A stretch of DNA of 64,000 nt from a bacterium (GTDB lineage Bacteria > SAR324 > XYD2-FULL-50-16). The stretch is taken from contig JAHJRI010000189.1 in NCBI GenBank assembly GCA_018830885.1, positions 20,632 to 84,631 of the forward strand, written 5' to 3'. How positions within the stretch are numbered: the stretch's first letter is position 1; every line of letters starts with the position of its first letter. Shown piece after piece: positions 50,260 through 63,400 of the stretch. The position numbers were made by a program, and so were the translations under genes. A model generated the notes under the pieces. It was not told the DNA's origin. It was given only the letters and a program-made list of their open reading frames with translations, and searched no databases.

Positions 50260-51147
50260 CTAAACATCGAGGTGCTTGATGATTTTATTTGTTGCCAGTA
50301 GTGCAGAGCACAGACCCAGCAAGATAAAAGTCAGAAACAGGTTTCCCATCTCCAACGGGGAGAAAAACCGGACGATTGCCCGGATGGAATAGGTAGCTTT
50401 ATTAAAAGTGATCCCGGCGATAACGAAACTGTAAAGAAAATAGATGATTCCCAGAGATAGAAAATAACTGACAACCGCAATCAGCATGCCCTCCATTAAA
50501 AAAGGCCACTTGATGAATCTGGCGGGGGCTCCCAGGATTTTAAGAATTTCGATCTCCTTGCTTCTCATGCGGATCCCGATATGAATGGTATTATAGATAA
50601 TCAACACCACGCAAACGATCAACAGGATAATGAGAAACAGACCCACAAAATTGGCGATATTGAAAAACGTATTGATCTGGTCACGGGTTTCCCTTCCTGT
50701 AATCACATCCTGGACACCCGGCATCGCCTGCAATTGGCTGAGTTCGTCCGTTGAGAGCGGTCCGGATCGATCCAGGACAAATTCGATGATATTGGGAAAC
50801 TTTGGAAAATCAATCTTTTTAAATATCTCCTGCGCCTCGTTAAAACTTTCTATGAGCTGTTTTTTTGCTTCTGCCGACGAAATCTCCTCTAAAGCACCGA
50901 CATCCGGAAGGCTTTTGATAAAAGAGGCTATCTTTTGCTTGTCCGGGTTGCTGATCGGCTCTGTCAAAAATATTGAGTAGTGACTTTTTCGAAACGCCAG
51001 TTGTGTCAGATGAATGAGATTGAGATAGACAAGAATAAAGGTTCCCAGAATAACCAGCGAAAAGCTGGTCATGAGAATACCGGAAAGAACCGCCGAATAG
51101 TCTTCCCGGAGATTTTCGATTGTCTGGACAAAAGCTGTGACGATCAT
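50260..51147 (-). CDS. ftsX: Cell division permease FtsX
   Basis: 295 aa; four TM helices, 'TIHIGIRMRSKEIEILKILGAPARFIKWPFLMEGMLIAVVS'. Confidence 0.93.
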   Translation of the reverse strand: MIVTAFVQTIENLREDYSAVLSGILMTSFSLVILGTFILVYLNLIHLTQLAFRKSHYSIFLTEPISNPDKQKIASFIKSLPDVGALEEISSAEAKKQLIESFNEAQEIFKKIDFPKFPNIIEFVLDRSGPLSTDELSQLQAMPGVQDVITGRETRDQINTFFNIANFVGLFLIILLIVCVVLIIYNTIHIGIRMRSKEIEILKILGAPARFIKWPFLMEGMLIAVVSYFLSLGIIYFLYSFVIAGITFNKATYSIRAIVRFFSPLEMGNLFLTFILLGLCSALLATNKIIKHLDV

Positions 51148-51177
51148 TTCTGCTTAACTGTCAAGGGAAACTGAAAA

Positions 51178-51852
51178 TCAATGAACTTCAATCAAACAGG
51201 ATTGCTTCAGAAGAAGAATCCGTCTTTTATGCGCTTTCAACAGATTGATATCATGTGTTGCGACAATAACGGTAATCCCTTCGACATTTAACAGCGTTAA
51301 CATATCAAAGATACGACCTGCCATTTTCTGGTCCAGATTCGCAGTCGGTTCGTCAGCCAGGATCAGTTTGGGTGAATGTACAGCCGCCCGCGCAATTGCG
51401 ACCAGTTGCTGCTCTCCCCCGGAAAGGCTCCTGACTTGCTGTTTCAGGATATTGTCAATCTTCAGTTTCGATGCAATATCCTTTATTTTAATCTCTTTGG
51501 TATTTCGGGATATGCCATTTATCTGAAGTGGGATGGCAATATTGTCCTCGGCGGTTCTTTTCTCCAGCAGTTTATAGTCCTGGAAAATCATCCCGATGGA
51601 CCGCCGGTGACGGGACTTTTCGTCTCCCACCATTGCCGTTACCTCAGCGCCATTGAAGGTGATCGAGCCGCTGTCGGGCTTTTCCAGCCCGAGCAGCAAT
51701 CGAAAAATAGTCGATTTACCGGCTCCGCTAACTCCTGTCAGGAATGTGAACTCCCCTTTTGAAATTTCCATGTCAATGTTGGAGAAGATGGGTTCTTTTC
51801 CCATGAAGCTTTTTTGAACCCCTCGAAACGCTATCAACGGTTTTTTTTGCAC
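51178..51852 (-). CDS. ftsE: Cell division ATP-binding protein FtsE
   Basis: 224 aa; 'GVSGAGKSTIFRLLLGLEKPDSG', 'SLSGGEQQLVAIARAAVHSPKLILADEPTANLD'. Confidence 0.93.
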   Translation of the reverse strand: MQKKPLIAFRGVQKSFMGKEPIFSNIDMEISKGEFTFLTGVSGAGKSTIFRLLLGLEKPDSGSITFNGAEVTAMVGDEKSRHRRSIGMIFQDYKLLEKRTAEDNIAIPLQINGISRNTKEIKIKDIASKLKIDNILKQQVRSLSGGEQQLVAIARAAVHSPKLILADEPTANLDQKMAGRIFDMLTLLNVEGITVIVATHDINLLKAHKRRILLLKQSCLIEVH

Positions 51853-51975
51853 TTGGTTTGCCTATATTCACTCCCGGTGGGATCATACCGTCTGGTTTGA
51901 GCTATCCGTAAATCTTCCCGGAGAGATAATCTTTGCACGCTTCACATGTCAATGGCTATTCTGACACAGGCTTTA

Positions 51976-53796
51976 TCAATCATTCAACTTCAAAATCGCC
52001 AGGAACGCTTCCTGAGGCACTTCCACGGACCCCAGCTGTTTCATCCTTTTTTTTCCTTTTTTCTGTTTCTCCAATAATTTTCGTTTTCGAGAGATGTCCC
52101 CGCCATAGCATTTGGCCGTGACATTCTTTCGCAGCGCACTGATGGTTTCTCTGGCAATGACCTTGCTGCCGATTGTCGCCTGAATAGCAATCTCAAACAT
52201 TTGACGGGGAATCAACTGCTTGAGCTTCCGGGCGAGTTCCCTGCCCTTAAAATAGGCTTTCTCTCTGTGAATAACCACGGAGAGAGCATCAACAATCTCT
52301 CCATTCAGGCGAATATCCAGTTTGATGAGATCGGCTTTACGATAATCGATTAATTCATAATCAAATGACGCATACCCCTGTGTGAGCGATTTGAGTTGAT
52401 CAAAAAAATCATAGATCACTTCATTCAATGGAAATTCGTAATGCAGTGAGACGCGATGCTTGCTGACGTAATCCATCTGCTTCTGAATGCCCCGTCTTTC
52501 CAGCGCCAGTTTCATTACCCGCCCGACGTAATCACTGGGGATAATAATATTTCCCTTGATAAAGGGCTCTTCGATCATGGTGATCTCTGTCGGCTCGGGG
52601 AGCTGGCTGGGATTCTCGATTTCCATGACCCCACTGGACTGGGTATGCACCCGATATATCACTGAAGGCGAAGTGATCAGCAGGCTCATGTCAAACTCTC
52701 TTTCCAGTCGCTCCTGAACGATCTCCATATGAAGCAGCCCCAAAAATCCACAACGGAAGCCGAAACCGAGAGCGGCTGACGTTTCCACTTCATAGGTAAT
52801 GGCTGAATCATTCAGCGCTAGTCGACCCAATGCTTCCTTTAAATCATTGAAATCCTTTGTGTCAACCGGATAAATACCACTGAAGACCATCGGCTGCACT
52901 TCCGCGTAGCCGGGTAGCGGATCCTTGGCCGGTCGCGCCGCCAGTGTAATTGTATCCCCGATTTTAACATCACCGATGTTTTTAATGGATGCAGCCATAT
53001 AGCCGACTTCACCCGCATAAAGCTTTTCCACTTCCTTTTTAAAAGGGGTAAACTTACCCATTTGCGTAATCTGGTAGTCCTTGCCGGTCCTCATGAACCG
53101 AATGATACTATTGTCATTCAGCGCTCCGGTGACAATCCGGAACAGCGTTACGATGCCCAGATAGGGATCAAACCATGAATCAAACACCAATGCCCTGAGT
53201 TCGCCCTTTGGGTCCCCCTTTGGAGCCGGGACAAGCTGGACAATCTGTTCCAGGATCTCTTTGATGCCCTTGCCGTATTTAGCACTGGCCCAGACCGCTT
53301 TTGAGGCATCCAGTCCGATAAGGTCTTCAATCTCCGCAACAACCCGCTCCGGTTCTGCAGCTGGTAAGTCCACTTTATTGAGAACCGGGATGATCTCCAG
53401 ATCGTGATCCAACGCCAGATAGACATTTGCCAGCGTCTGGGCTTCAACGCCCTGAGCCGCATCCACGATCAGCAGGGCACCTTCACAGGCAGCAATAGAG
53501 CGCGAGACCTCGTATGAAAAATCGACATGTCCCGGTGTATCAATCAGGTTCAGTTGATATGTCTCACCATCCTCACTGATGTATGGCAGTGAAACGGTCT
53601 GGGCCTTGATCGTAATGCCCCGCTCCCGTTCTATATCCATACTGTCGAGAAACTGGTTCTGGCTCTCCCTCGCAGTCAGCGCACCCGTATACTCCATGAT
53701 ACGGTCGGCAACCGTAGACTTTCCGTGATCGATATGGGCAATGATACAGAAATTTCGGATTCTTTGCTGATTATACTCAGTTTTCACGGACCTCAA
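51976..53796 (-). CDS. lepA: Elongation factor 4
   Basis: 606 aa; '[28 protein letters not shown]', '[15 protein letters not shown]', C-terminal '[37 protein letters not shown]'. Confidence 0.98.
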   Translation of the reverse strand: MRSVKTEYNQQRIRNFCIIAHIDHGKSTVADRIMEYTGALTARESQNQFLDSMDIERERGITIKAQTVSLPYISEDGETYQLNLIDTPGHVDFSYEVSRSIAACEGALLIVDAAQGVEAQTLANVYLALDHDLEIIPVLNKVDLPAAEPERVVAEIEDLIGLDASKAVWASAKYGKGIKEILEQIVQLVPAPKGDPKGELRALVFDSWFDPYLGIVTLFRIVTGALNDNSIIRFMRTGKDYQITQMGKFTPFKKEVEKLYAGEVGYMAASIKNIGDVKIGDTITLAARPAKDPLPGYAEVQPMVFSGIYPVDTKDFNDLKEALGRLALNDSAITYEVETSAALGFGFRCGFLGLLHMEIVQERLEREFDMSLLITSPSVIYRVHTQSSGVMEIENPSQLPEPTEITMIEEPFIKGNIIIPSDYVGRVMKLALERRGIQKQMDYVSKHRVSLHYEFPLNEVIYDFFDQLKSLTQGYASFDYELIDYRKADLIKLDIRLNGEIVDALSVVIHREKAYFKGRELARKLKQLIPRQMFEIAIQATIGSKVIARETISALRKNVTAKCYGGDISRKRKLLEKQKKGKKRMKQLGSVEVPQEAFLAILKLND

Positions 53797-53826
53797 TATT
53801 GGAATGATGATAAAAAAAAATCATTG

Positions 53827-54324
53827 TTATCGACCGATTCGCATCCCGATTTTTCCGGTACGGATGGATTCCAGTACAACGAATGACTGCAGATCTTCAA
53901 ATACCAGATCAATTTTCTCCTCGGTACCCGAAAACTCGACAACGAGTACTTCATCCAGTGAATTCAACATCCTGGCGCCGTAAAGGTCGACCAGCGCATT
54001 GATTCCGGCAGATGATTCGATGTCATAGACCAGCTTGACAATCGCAAATTCCCTCATGACCGCGTTTTTCCGATCAAGATGTTCTGTTGTCAGAATATGA
54101 ATCAGTTTCTGGGACTGTTTGCGGATCTGTTCAAGGACGGTGTCATCTCCACGGACAACGATGGTAAAACGGCTGATACCGTCCTTGTGGGTTCGGCCAA
54201 CCGTCAGGCTGTCAATGTTATAGCCTCGTCTTGAGAATAGTGTCGAGATTCGGCTTAGAACACCTGGAATATCTTCAACTTCAATGGCAATGATATGTTT
54301 TTTTTCTTTTTCTTCTTTTTCCAT
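53827..54324 (-). CDS. ilvH: Acetolactate synthase small subunit
   Basis: 165 aa; 'VEDIPGVLSRISTLFSRRGYNIDSLTVGRT', 'LVYDIESSAGINALVDLYGARML'. Confidence 0.95.
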   Translation of the reverse strand: MEKEEKEKKHIIAIEVEDIPGVLSRISTLFSRRGYNIDSLTVGRTHKDGISRFTIVVRGDDTVLEQIRKQSQKLIHILTTEHLDRKNAVMREFAIVKLVYDIESSAGINALVDLYGARMLNSLDEVLVVEFSGTEEKIDLVFEDLQSFVVLESIRTGKIGMRIGR

Positions 54325-54460
54325 AACTGTTTCAATCCTGCCATGGTGGATGAATAAGCGCCTCGTTTCACGAGGATCTGAAACAAAGCGTTTTAATGAT
54401 AAATCAGGAAATGATGCATCTCATGGAACAATGAGCTGGGTCGATCCAGCTCGTTCTATG

Positions 54461-56134
54461 TCATGATGCTTTGGCATCCCATGACAGATGCGAGGATTTG
54501 GAGATATTTTCCAGGTTGAAATCGATGATGGTTGGTCGTCCGCTGGAAATTGCGCTCTGCATCGCCGATGTGATCTGATTTTTATGGGTTACTTCCATAC
54601 CCACACCTCCCATGGCTTCCGCAAGTTTTTTAAAACTGACAGACCGACCCAGATCATGAACCGTATACCGGTCCTGGTACAGGGAGTGCTGCAATTCCCG
54701 AATCATACTCAAACGATAATCGTTGACGATAATGACTGTTAGTGGAACCTGGTTTTCGACCGCTACAGAAAACTCCTGCATATTCATCATGAAGCTGCCG
54801 TCACCCGATATGCTGACAACCGGAACATCCGGCTCTGCAAACCAGGCTCCGATGGCTGCCGGCAGACCAAAACCCATTGTCCCAAGTCCTCCTGAAGTCA
54901 GCAGTGGCAGGTGCAGAGGATTGGTGCAGAAATGGTTCGCCCACATTTGATGTCTTCCGACATCAGTACTGATGTTCAACTTCATGTCAAATGCGGAAAG
55001 TCTGGAAAATATATCCTCCATGATTTCTGCTTCATCGCGAACCGACAATTTCGTCTTCTTACTGAGAGAGGTGACCCAGGGTTTTTCTTTTGAAAAAGGC
55101 TTGCTGGAGATTCTGTTGTTCATGTCCGTCAGAACCTCCTTGATATCACCCACAATGGGAATATCCACCCTTGTGTTCTTGCCAATCTCCGCAGGGTCAA
55201 TATCTAGATGGATGATCGTTGCGTTTTCTGCAAAAACAGGTCGTTTGACAAAAGAGCGGTCCCCGAGTCGTGTCCCCATCATGAAGATGACATCCGCCTC
55301 CCTCGCCAGAACCTTGTTCGCCTTGCTGTTACCATGCGTTCCAATCATCCCGACAAAAAGCGGGTCATCGTTTGGAATTACACCGGTTCCCATCAGGGTT
55401 CTCACCACTGGAATCTGGGTCGCGTGAATGAAGTGCAGAAATTCCGAGACGGCGCCGGATAGAACGATCCCTCCGCCAAACAGTATCAGGGGTCTTTCGG
55501 CTTTGCTGAGCGCTTTTAAAGTCCGCTTGATCTGTCCTACATTCCCTTTGATGGTGGGTTGATATCCCTGCAGACGAATCTCATGGTTAAACTCGTGGGG
55601 AAACCGTGCTTCGAGCACATCTACGGGAAGATCTATCAGAACAGGTCCTTTTCGACCTGAGTTGGCGATATAGAAAGCGGATTCAACAGCCGGAATCAGA
55701 TCCTTTTCGTATCGGATCAGTTCATTGTGTTTCGTCACCGGCATGGTGATGTTAATGCAGTCGACCTCCTGAAAAGCATCTGTGCCGATCAGACGACGGG
55801 CGATCTGACCCGTCAGGGCTACCAGGGGCGTTGAGTCCAGCATGGCATTGGCCAGCCCGGTTACGAGATTGGTGGCACCAGGCCCGGAAGTGGCGAGGCA
55901 GACCCCCGGTTTTTTGGCCACCCTGGCATACCCGTCTGCCATATGGGCAGCTCCCTGTTCGTGCCGAGCCATGACATGACGAATGGGCGAATTTTTCAAT
56001 TGATCATAAATTGGAAGATTCGCCCCTCCCGGATAACCGAAAATAACATCAACCCCCAGATTTTCGAGCGCTTGCACCAATGCCTGGGCACCCGTAATAC
56101 CAACGGGCCGATTTTTTTTTGGTTGTGACGACAT
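54461..56134 (-). CDS. ilvB: Acetolactate synthase large subunit
   Basis: 557 aa; 'GAQALVQALENLGVDVIFGYPGGANLPIYDQL', 'RHEQGAAHMADGYARVAKKPGVCLATSGPGATNLVTG', 'SGDGSFMMNMQE'. Confidence 0.96.
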   Translation of the reverse strand: MSSQPKKNRPVGITGAQALVQALENLGVDVIFGYPGGANLPIYDQLKNSPIRHVMARHEQGAAHMADGYARVAKKPGVCLATSGPGATNLVTGLANAMLDSTPLVALTGQIARRLIGTDAFQEVDCINITMPVTKHNELIRYEKDLIPAVESAFYIANSGRKGPVLIDLPVDVLEARFPHEFNHEIRLQGYQPTIKGNVGQIKRTLKALSKAERPLILFGGGIVLSGAVSEFLHFIHATQIPVVRTLMGTGVIPNDDPLFVGMIGTHGNSKANKVLAREADVIFMMGTRLGDRSFVKRPVFAENATIIHLDIDPAEIGKNTRVDIPIVGDIKEVLTDMNNRISSKPFSKEKPWVTSLSKKTKLSVRDEAEIMEDIFSRLSAFDMKLNISTDVGRHQMWANHFCTNPLHLPLLTSGGLGTMGFGLPAAIGAWFAEPDVPVVSISGDGSFMMNMQEFSVAVENQVPLTVIIVNDYRLSMIRELQHSLYQDRYTVHDLGRSVSFKKLAEAMGGVGMEVTHKNQITSAMQSAISSGRPTIIDFNLENISKSSHLSWDAKAS

Positions 56135-56146
56135 ATCCCCTACCGA

Positions 56147-59100
56147 CTAATCCAGTTCAAGGTCTTCGTCGATATCGTCCTGAATCAATTCCATTCCGAC
56201 CAGTGGCGCAACTTCTTCCTCTTCGTCCTCCAATGCAAACTTATCCCGGTATGAATAGTTCATTGTCGTATTAAAGCCGGTCCCAGCCGGGATCAATCGA
56301 CCGATAATGACGTTTTCCTTCAACCCATGAAATCGATCGAGCTTCCCATTAATGGAGGCTTCGGTTAAAACCTTGGTGGTTTCCTGGAACGAAGCTGCGG
56401 AAAGAAAAGAATCGGTACTGAGTGCCGCCTTGGTGATCCCCAGCAGCATTGGTTCACCGATTGCGACCCTTAATTCCTCTTCGATCAGCTTTTTATTGGT
56501 TTCATCCAGTTTTGTCTTGGAAACAGGTTCACCAATTAAAAATGAAGAGTCTCCCGGATCAATGATCCGTACTTTGCGCATCATCTGTCTGGAAATGACC
56601 TCAATGTGCTTGTCGTTGATCTTGACCCCCTGGAGGCGATACACTTCCTGGACCTCATCCACCAGGAACTTCTGCAGCTCTCTGACCCCTTTCACCCTGA
56701 GAATATCGTGAGGATTGGGAGATCCATCTGTCAGCGGGTCCCCCACCTTGATGTAGTCACCCTCAACCACAATCACATGCTTTCCTTTGGGTACAAGGTA
56801 TTCCTTGGGTTCGCCGACTTCCGGTCGAATAATGATGCGCCGTTTTCGGCGCAGATCCTCGCCAAATTCCACAATCCCGTCAATATCGGAGATCTGACTG
56901 GGGTCCTTCGGTGAACGGGCTTCGAACAATTCAACCACCCTTGGTAAACCACCCGTGATGTCCTTGTTTTTAGTCGTCTCCCTGGGGACACGGGAAAGGA
57001 CGTCACCGGGGAAGACCTCATCGCCCTCTTCGACCATCAATTCCGCCTTGTTGGGCAGATAGAAACCAGGATGAATTCTGTCGTCAGACCGTTTCAATTC
57101 CTTCCCGGTCTTCGTGTTCCTGAAGACAATTCTCGGCTTGAGATCCAGATCCGGGGTTTCCACGATCACACGTCGTTCATATCCCGTATCCTCAGCTTTC
57201 TGCGTCTTGAGGCTTTTGCTTTCAATGATATCCTCAAATTTCACTTTCCCGTTAATATCGCAAATGATCGGCATGGAGAAAGGATCCCATTCAGCAGCCC
57301 TGTCGCCTTTCTGAACAACATCGCCTTCCTTGAAGTTGATCTGAGCACCGACAGGCAGCAGGTGTTTGTCCACTTCCCGTCCGTCATCGTTGAGAATTGT
57401 CAGTTCGGATTTTCTCGATTGCAGAATCATGATACCATCCCGGTTGACAACGGTCCGTGCATCTCCCAAATGAAGTGTGCCCGTATTTCTAGCTTCCCAG
57501 AAGGTTGCTTCGACTTTTCGACTGGCGGTTCCACCAATGTGAAAAGTCCGCATGGTCAACTGGGTTCCCGGCTCTCCAATCGACTGAGCTGAGATCACAC
57601 CGACCGCTTCACCGATGCTCACAGGTTTTCCACGCGACAGATCCCGACCGTAGCAGCGGACACAGATGCCCTCTTTGCATTCACAACTGAGGACAGAACG
57701 GATCTTAATTCTTTCCACACCTGCATGATCAATGATATCAAGATGTTTTTCCGAAATCATTTCGCCGCCGGGTACAATCACCTCTTTAGTGAATGGATCG
57801 ACCACATCTTCCACTGAAAAACGACCTAAAACCCGCTCTGTCAGTTTTTGTATCACCTCTCCGTTCTCTAGCAATGCCTCAACCGTGATCCCTTCTGTCG
57901 TGCCGCAATTCTCTTCAGTGATGACACAATCCTGCGCCACATCTACCAGTCTTCTGGTGAGATAACCGGAGTTCGCAGTTTTGAGAGCAGTGTCAGCCAA
58001 GCCTTTTCTGGCGCCGTGGGTTGAAATAAAATATTGGGAAACATCCAATCCTTCCCTGAAGTTCGAGGTAATCGGTGTTTCTATAATCTCACCGGTTGGC
58101 TTGGCCATCAATCCCCGCATACCTCCCAGTTGCCGGCTTTGATGCTCTGAACCCCGAGCCCCGGAGTCTGCCATGACAAAAATCGGATTCGGCATCGGCA
58201 AGCCATCGTCGCCAATGGTTTCAGCTGTCATGGCAACCCGCATGGCCTCACCCACTTCATTGGTCACTTTTGACCAGATGTCAATGACCTTGTTGTATCG
58301 TTCACCATCGGTAATAATTCCACCATCATGCTGCAACTGAACCTTCTCCACTTCCTTGAGGCCTTTATCAATCAATTCCTCCTTGCTTTCAGGAATCACC
58401 ATATCCATCACACTGATGGAGAATCCAGCCTTGGCAGCCTGTTCAAAACCCAGCGCCTTGAGATCATCCAGCATCTTGACCGTTTTGACGTTGCCAGCAG
58501 TACGATATGCATGGTCAATCAGTATCTCCAAATCCTTTTTCTTGATCAGTCGATTCACCGAATTGAATTCGATCTCTTTCGGAATCGCATCATACAGCAG
58601 GACGCGACCGGTGGTTGTCTCGACCATTTTATCGCCAATTCTCACTTTGATTTTTGCCTGCAGGTGGATCAGGCCATGATCGTAGGCAGACATCACCTCT
58701 TCAAAATCAGCAAAATATTTCCCCTCACCTTTTGCCCCTTTACAGATTCTGGTGACCCAGTAGATGCCAAGCACCATGTCCTGTGTGGGTGACATGACAG
58801 GTCTGCCCGTTGCAGGAGAGAGAATATTGTTGGTCGCCATCATCAGGACCCGCAACTCCATCTGAGCTTCGATGGAGAGTGGAACATGCACCGCCATCTG
58901 ATCACCGTCAAAATCCGCATTGAATGCGGTACACACCAGGGGATGGAGTGTCACGGCTTTTCCTTCAATCAGCACCGGTTGAAATGCCTGAATCCCCAGG
59001 CGATGAAGCGTCGGTGCCCGGTTGAGCATGATGGGGTGTTCCACAATGACAGAATCCAGCGCTGGCCAGATTTCCGGATCATGATTCTCCACCATCTTTT

Positions 59101-60295
59101 TGGCCACCTTGATGGTCGTCGTATGTCCCTTTTCAATCAGATAATTAAAAATGAAAGGCTTAAACAGCTCCAGTGCCATCTGCTTGGGCAGACCACACTG
59201 GTTCAGTTTCAGTTCCGGACCCACCACAATAACCGTTCTTCCGGAATAATCCACCCGTTTCCCCAGCAGGTTCTGGCGAAAACGACCGCCTTTCCCCTTC
59301 AGTGAATCACTCAGGGATTTCAATGGTCTCTTGTTCGTTCCCAGAATCGGGCGACCGCGACGCCCATTGTCAAAAAGCGCATCCACCGCTTCCTGCAACA
59401 TCCGTTTTTCATTCTTGACGATAATCTCGGGTGCATTCAGGTCCATTAACCGCTTCAACCGGTTATTCCTGTGAATCACCCGTCGGTAGAGATCATTCAG
59501 ATCACTGGTGGCAAACCGCCCCCCTTCCAATGGAACCAGAGGCCGCAGTTCCGGGGATATGACCGGGATAACATCCAGAATCATGTTGGCGGGCTCAATA
59601 CCGGATTCCTTGAAGGATTCAACCACTTTGAGTCGTTTGATGATTTTTTTACGTTTGGCTTCCGATGTAATATCCCCCAGTTCATCCCGCAGGGAATTAC
59701 TGAGATCGTCAATAGCCAGCTCCTCCAGCAGTTCCTTGATTGCTTCGGCACCCATTTCTGCCCTGAAGTCCGGATAGGTTTCGGCCAACTCCCGATATTG
59801 GACCTCTTCGATAATCTCAGCATGTTCGATATCCGCGCCACCGCTGTCCAGGACAACGTATGCGTCAAAGTACAGCACCCGCTCGAGATCCCGGAGGGTC
59901 ATGTCCAGAATATTGCCGAGACGACTTGGCAGTCCCTTTAGAAACCAGACATGGGAAACCGGACAGGCCAGCTTGATATGCCCTAACCGTTCCCGTCTCA
60001 CTCTGGAGTGAATCACTTCAACACCGCACTTTTCACAGGTAATTCCCCTGTGCTTCATCCGTTTGTATTTTCCACAAATACATTCGTAATCATTGACCGG
60101 ACCGAATATCTTTCCACAAAACAGCCCATCTCTTTCCGGTTTGAAGGTTCTGTAATTGATGGTTTCCGATGATTTTATCTCGCCATGAGACCAGGAAACA
60201 ATATCTTCTGCTGAGGCGAGACTGATTTTTACTGCAAAATAGTCTTGTGGATCGATAATTTCGGATTGATCTAGTTTATTCAAGGATACCTCCAA
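56147..60295 (-). CDS. rpoC: DNA-directed RNA polymerase beta' subunit
   Basis: 1382 aa; catalytic '[16 protein letters not shown]', Zn-finger '[23 protein letters not shown]', second Cys cluster '[16 protein letters not shown]'. Confidence 0.99.
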   Translation of the reverse strand: MEVSLNKLDQSEIIDPQDYFAVKISLASAEDIVSWSHGEIKSSETINYRTFKPERDGLFCGKIFGPVNDYECICGKYKRMKHRGITCEKCGVEVIHSRVRRERLGHIKLACPVSHVWFLKGLPSRLGNILDMTLRDLERVLYFDAYVVLDSGGADIEHAEIIEEVQYRELAETYPDFRAEMGAEAIKELLEELAIDDLSNSLRDELGDITSEAKRKKIIKRLKVVESFKESGIEPANMILDVIPVISPELRPLVPLEGGRFATSDLNDLYRRVIHRNNRLKRLMDLNAPEIIVKNEKRMLQEAVDALFDNGRRGRPILGTNKRPLKSLSDSLKGKGGRFRQNLLGKRVDYSGRTVIVVGPELKLNQCGLPKQMALELFKPFIFNYLIEKGHTTTIKVAKKMVENHDPEIWPALDSVIVEHPIMLNRAPTLHRLGIQAFQPVLIEGKAVTLHPLVCTAFNADFDGDQMAVHVPLSIEAQMELRVLMMATNNILSPATGRPVMSPTQDMVLGIYWVTRICKGAKGEGKYFADFEEVMSAYDHGLIHLQAKIKVRIGDKMVETTTGRVLLYDAIPKEIEFNSVNRLIKKKDLEILIDHAYRTAGNVKTVKMLDDLKALGFEQAAKAGFSISVMDMVIPESKEELIDKGLKEVEKVQLQHDGGIITDGERYNKVIDIWSKVTNEVGEAMRVAMTAETIGDDGLPMPNPIFVMADSGARGSEHQSRQLGGMRGLMAKPTGEIIETPITSNFREGLDVSQYFISTHGARKGLADTALKTANSGYLTRRLVDVAQDCVITEENCGTTEGITVEALLENGEVIQKLTERVLGRFSVEDVVDPFTKEVIVPGGEMISEKHLDIIDHAGVERIKIRSVLSCECKEGICVRCYGRDLSRGKPVSIGEAVGVISAQSIGEPGTQLTMRTFHIGGTASRKVEATFWEARNTGTLHLGDARTVVNRDGIMILQSRKSELTILNDDGREVDKHLLPVGAQINFKEGDVVQKGDRAAEWDPFSMPIICDINGKVKFEDIIESKSLKTQKAEDTGYERRVIVETPDLDLKPRIVFRNTKTGKELKRSDDRIHPGFYLPNKAELMVEEGDEVFPGDVLSRVPRETTKNKDITGGLPRVVELFEARSPKDPSQISDIDGIVEFGEDLRRKRRIIIRPEVGEPKEYLVPKGKHVIVVEGDYIKVGDPLTDGSPNPHDILRVKGVRELQKFLVDEVQEVYRLQGVKINDKHIEVISRQMMRKVRIIDPGDSSFLIGEPVSKTKLDETNKKLIEEELRVAIGEPMLLGITKAALSTDSFLSAASFQETTKVLTEASINGKLDRFHGLKENVIIGRLIPAGTGFNTTMNYSYRDKFALEDEEEEVAPLVGMELIQDDIDEDLELD

Positions 60296-60443
60296 GATTT
60301 TATTTGGATATGAATGGAAGATCTGTTAACTCTTGTGTATCTTGCTTTTTCATATAGTGATAGTTCTAAGCCGGAACCGGATGGGCAACCCCGCTTTACC
60401 GGCCGATAAGCCACATTTCTGACCGATTTCGAATCGCGTCGTG

Positions 60444-63400
60444 CTAAACGTCAACCAGAAATCCCTCTTCCTTTATCAGGGCAAAATCCAGACAAAGCGA
60501 TTTCAGTTCGTTAATCAATACTTTAAACGATTCGGGAATCCCCATTTTGATGTTATAGTTCCCTTTGACGATAGATTCGTAAACTTTGTTTCTACCCGGC
60601 GTGTCATCGGATTTGACGGTCAGCAATTCTCGCAGGGTATATGCGGCGCCATACGCTTCCAGCGCCCAGACCTCCATTTCTCCGAATCTCTGTCCCCCAA
60701 ACTGAGCTTTTCCACCCAGAGGCTGCTGCGTCACCAGGGAGTATGGTCCGATTGAACGGGCATGCAATTTATCGTCAACCAGATGATGAAGTTTTAACAT
60801 ATAGAGATACCCCACGGTGATTTTCTGTCCGAATAAATCCCCTGTCCGACCATCACGAAGGGTCATCTGTGCGTCCCTGTTCAGGCCGGCCTTCTCCAGA
60901 AGATCTTGAATATCCTTCTCCTTCGCACCATCAAAAACAGGCGTGGACATATAGACCCCCCCCCTGAACTTCTTGGCAAATGCCTGCATCTCTTCATCGT
61001 TCAGAGAGTCAATATATTCAGAGACAAACTTTGAACTGAAGATATCTTTGATATACGTTCGGATCTGGTCGATCGGGGCCACCCTTTCGATCATTTTATT
61101 AATGGCATTGCCAAGCCCTTTTGCAGCCAGACCCAGATGGGTTTCCAGGACCTGTCCAACATTCATCCGTGAAGGGACACCCAGTGGATTCAATACAATA
61201 TCAACCGGGGTGCCATCTTCCATATAGGGCATATCTTCGGGGGCAATGATTTTCGAAATAACGCCCTTGTTGCCATGCCTACCTGCCATTTTATCACCCA
61301 CAGACAGTCTCCTTTTCATGGCTACAAAAACTTTAATCACCCGAATCACGCCTGGTTGAAGATCATCTGTGCGGCTCTCCCGTTCTTTTTTGGATTCATG
61401 GATATTGTCCAGGAGTTCAATCTGGGAGGATGCATTGTGCAGCATAACATGCAGATCGTGGTTGAGTTCCGTATCAGCAATATTAATATCCATCCAGGTG
61501 CTGATCGGCAGTTTCTTAAAGGTCGCTTCAGATATTTTTTCTCCGGCCGCAATGAGCACTTCATGTGTCTCAGGTGAGACAAGATTGTAGACCAGCGGAT
61601 GTGCCTCCAGGATGGGCAGTAGCTTGGCGATCAGATTGGATTTGACGATTCGAACCTCATCCCGGTAGTCGTGCTCGATTTTGACCAGAATGGCGGCCTC
61701 AATCTCTTTGGTCCGTTCATCCTTTTCAACCCCACGACGATTGAAAACCTTCACATCAATGACAACCCCTTCTATTCCCTGACTCACTCTCAGTGACGTA
61801 TCCCTGACATCACCCGCCTTTTCTCCAAAAATGGCGCGTAACAGTTTCTCTTCGGGATTCAACTGCATCTCACCCTTGGGTGTTGTTTTTCCAACCAGAA
61901 TGTCGCCTGCTTTCACATAGCTGCCGATGCGGATGATACCGGAATCGTCCAGATTCCGCAGTGCATATTCACTCATATTGGGGATATCCCGCGTGATGAG
62001 TTCCTTGCCCAGCTTTGTATCTCTGGCCAGAACTTCAAACTCTTCAATATGCACGGAAGTGAACCGATCTTGATGCAGCATCTTCTCGCTGACCAGAATT
62101 GAGTCTTCATAGTTGTATCCACGCCACGGCATGAATGCGACCAGTACATTCTGTCCCAGGGCAAGATCACCATTATCACAACTTCCACCGTCAACCAGGA
62201 TCTGCCCGGCTTCAACCCTGTCCCCAATCGAAACGATCGGTCGCTGGTTGACGCAGGTATTCTGATTGGAACGCTGGTACTTTCTCAGATGATAGATATC
62301 CACATTGGCTTCGATCACAGTCCTGTCAGCTGCCAGATCCACCTCCGCTTCGACGACGATACGGTCCGCATCTACCCGGTTGACGTAACCTGACCGCTTG
62401 GCAATAATACACGATCCTGAATCCTGAGCCACCTGGTACTCGATTCCCGTGCCCACAAAAGGAGCTTCCGGTTTGACGACCGGAACCGCCTGACGCTGCA
62501 TGTTGGACCCCATCAAGGCCCGGTTCGCATCGTCATGCTCCAGAAAGGGAATCAGAGATGCAGCAACCGAAACCAGCTGTTTCGGTGAAACATCCATGTA
62601 CTCGATCTCCTCCTTGCGGATCATTTTGAATTCGTTGTCATAGCGGGCTTTTACCAGATCCCTTACCAGTTTATGATTCTTGTCCAGTAAAGCGTTGGCC
62701 TGGGCTATCTTGTAATTCCCTTCGTCGATGGCAGTCAAGAAGTGAATCTCGTTGGAGACGTTGGTCTCCTGCACTTTTCGATAGGGGGTCTCGATAAACC
62801 CGAATTCGTTCAAACGGGCATAGGTGGCAATGGAAGAGATCAACCCGATGTTGGGTCCTTCAGGTGTTTCAACCGGGCATATCCGACCATAATGGGACGT
62901 ATGCACATCCCGCACTTCAAAACCGGCCCTTTCTCGGGTCAAACCACCGGGTCCCAGTGCGCTTAACCGGCGTTTGTGGGTAATTTCAGAAAGCGGGTTG
63001 GTCTGATCCATAAACTGGGACAACTGGCTGCTGCCGAAAAACTCGTTGATTACGGCTGAAACCGGTTTAGAATTGACAATATCGTGCAGCATCATGTTTT
63101 CCGTTTCCTGCAGCGACATTCTCTCCTTGATGGCACGTTCCATGCGAACCAGACCGATCCTGACCTGGTTTTCCAGGAGTTCGCCCACGCCCCTCACCCG
63201 ACGGTTTCCGAGATGGTCGATATCATCAATCGTTCCTCCGGCACCATCCTTGAGTCTCAAAAGATACGCGACAACCGCCAGGATATCTTCATTGGTCAGG
63301 ATCGTTTCACTCAGATCGTTTTCAAGGTTCAGTTTCTTGTTGATTTTCATCCGACCAACTCTGGAAAGATCGTATCTTTCCGGATTAAAAAACATATTCT

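Noticed and set aside
50260-51147. Possible second ABC exporter permease rather than FtsX.
   Set aside because: Gene order with FtsE upstream and an EnvC-like gene downstream plus FtsX-type topology supports FtsX.
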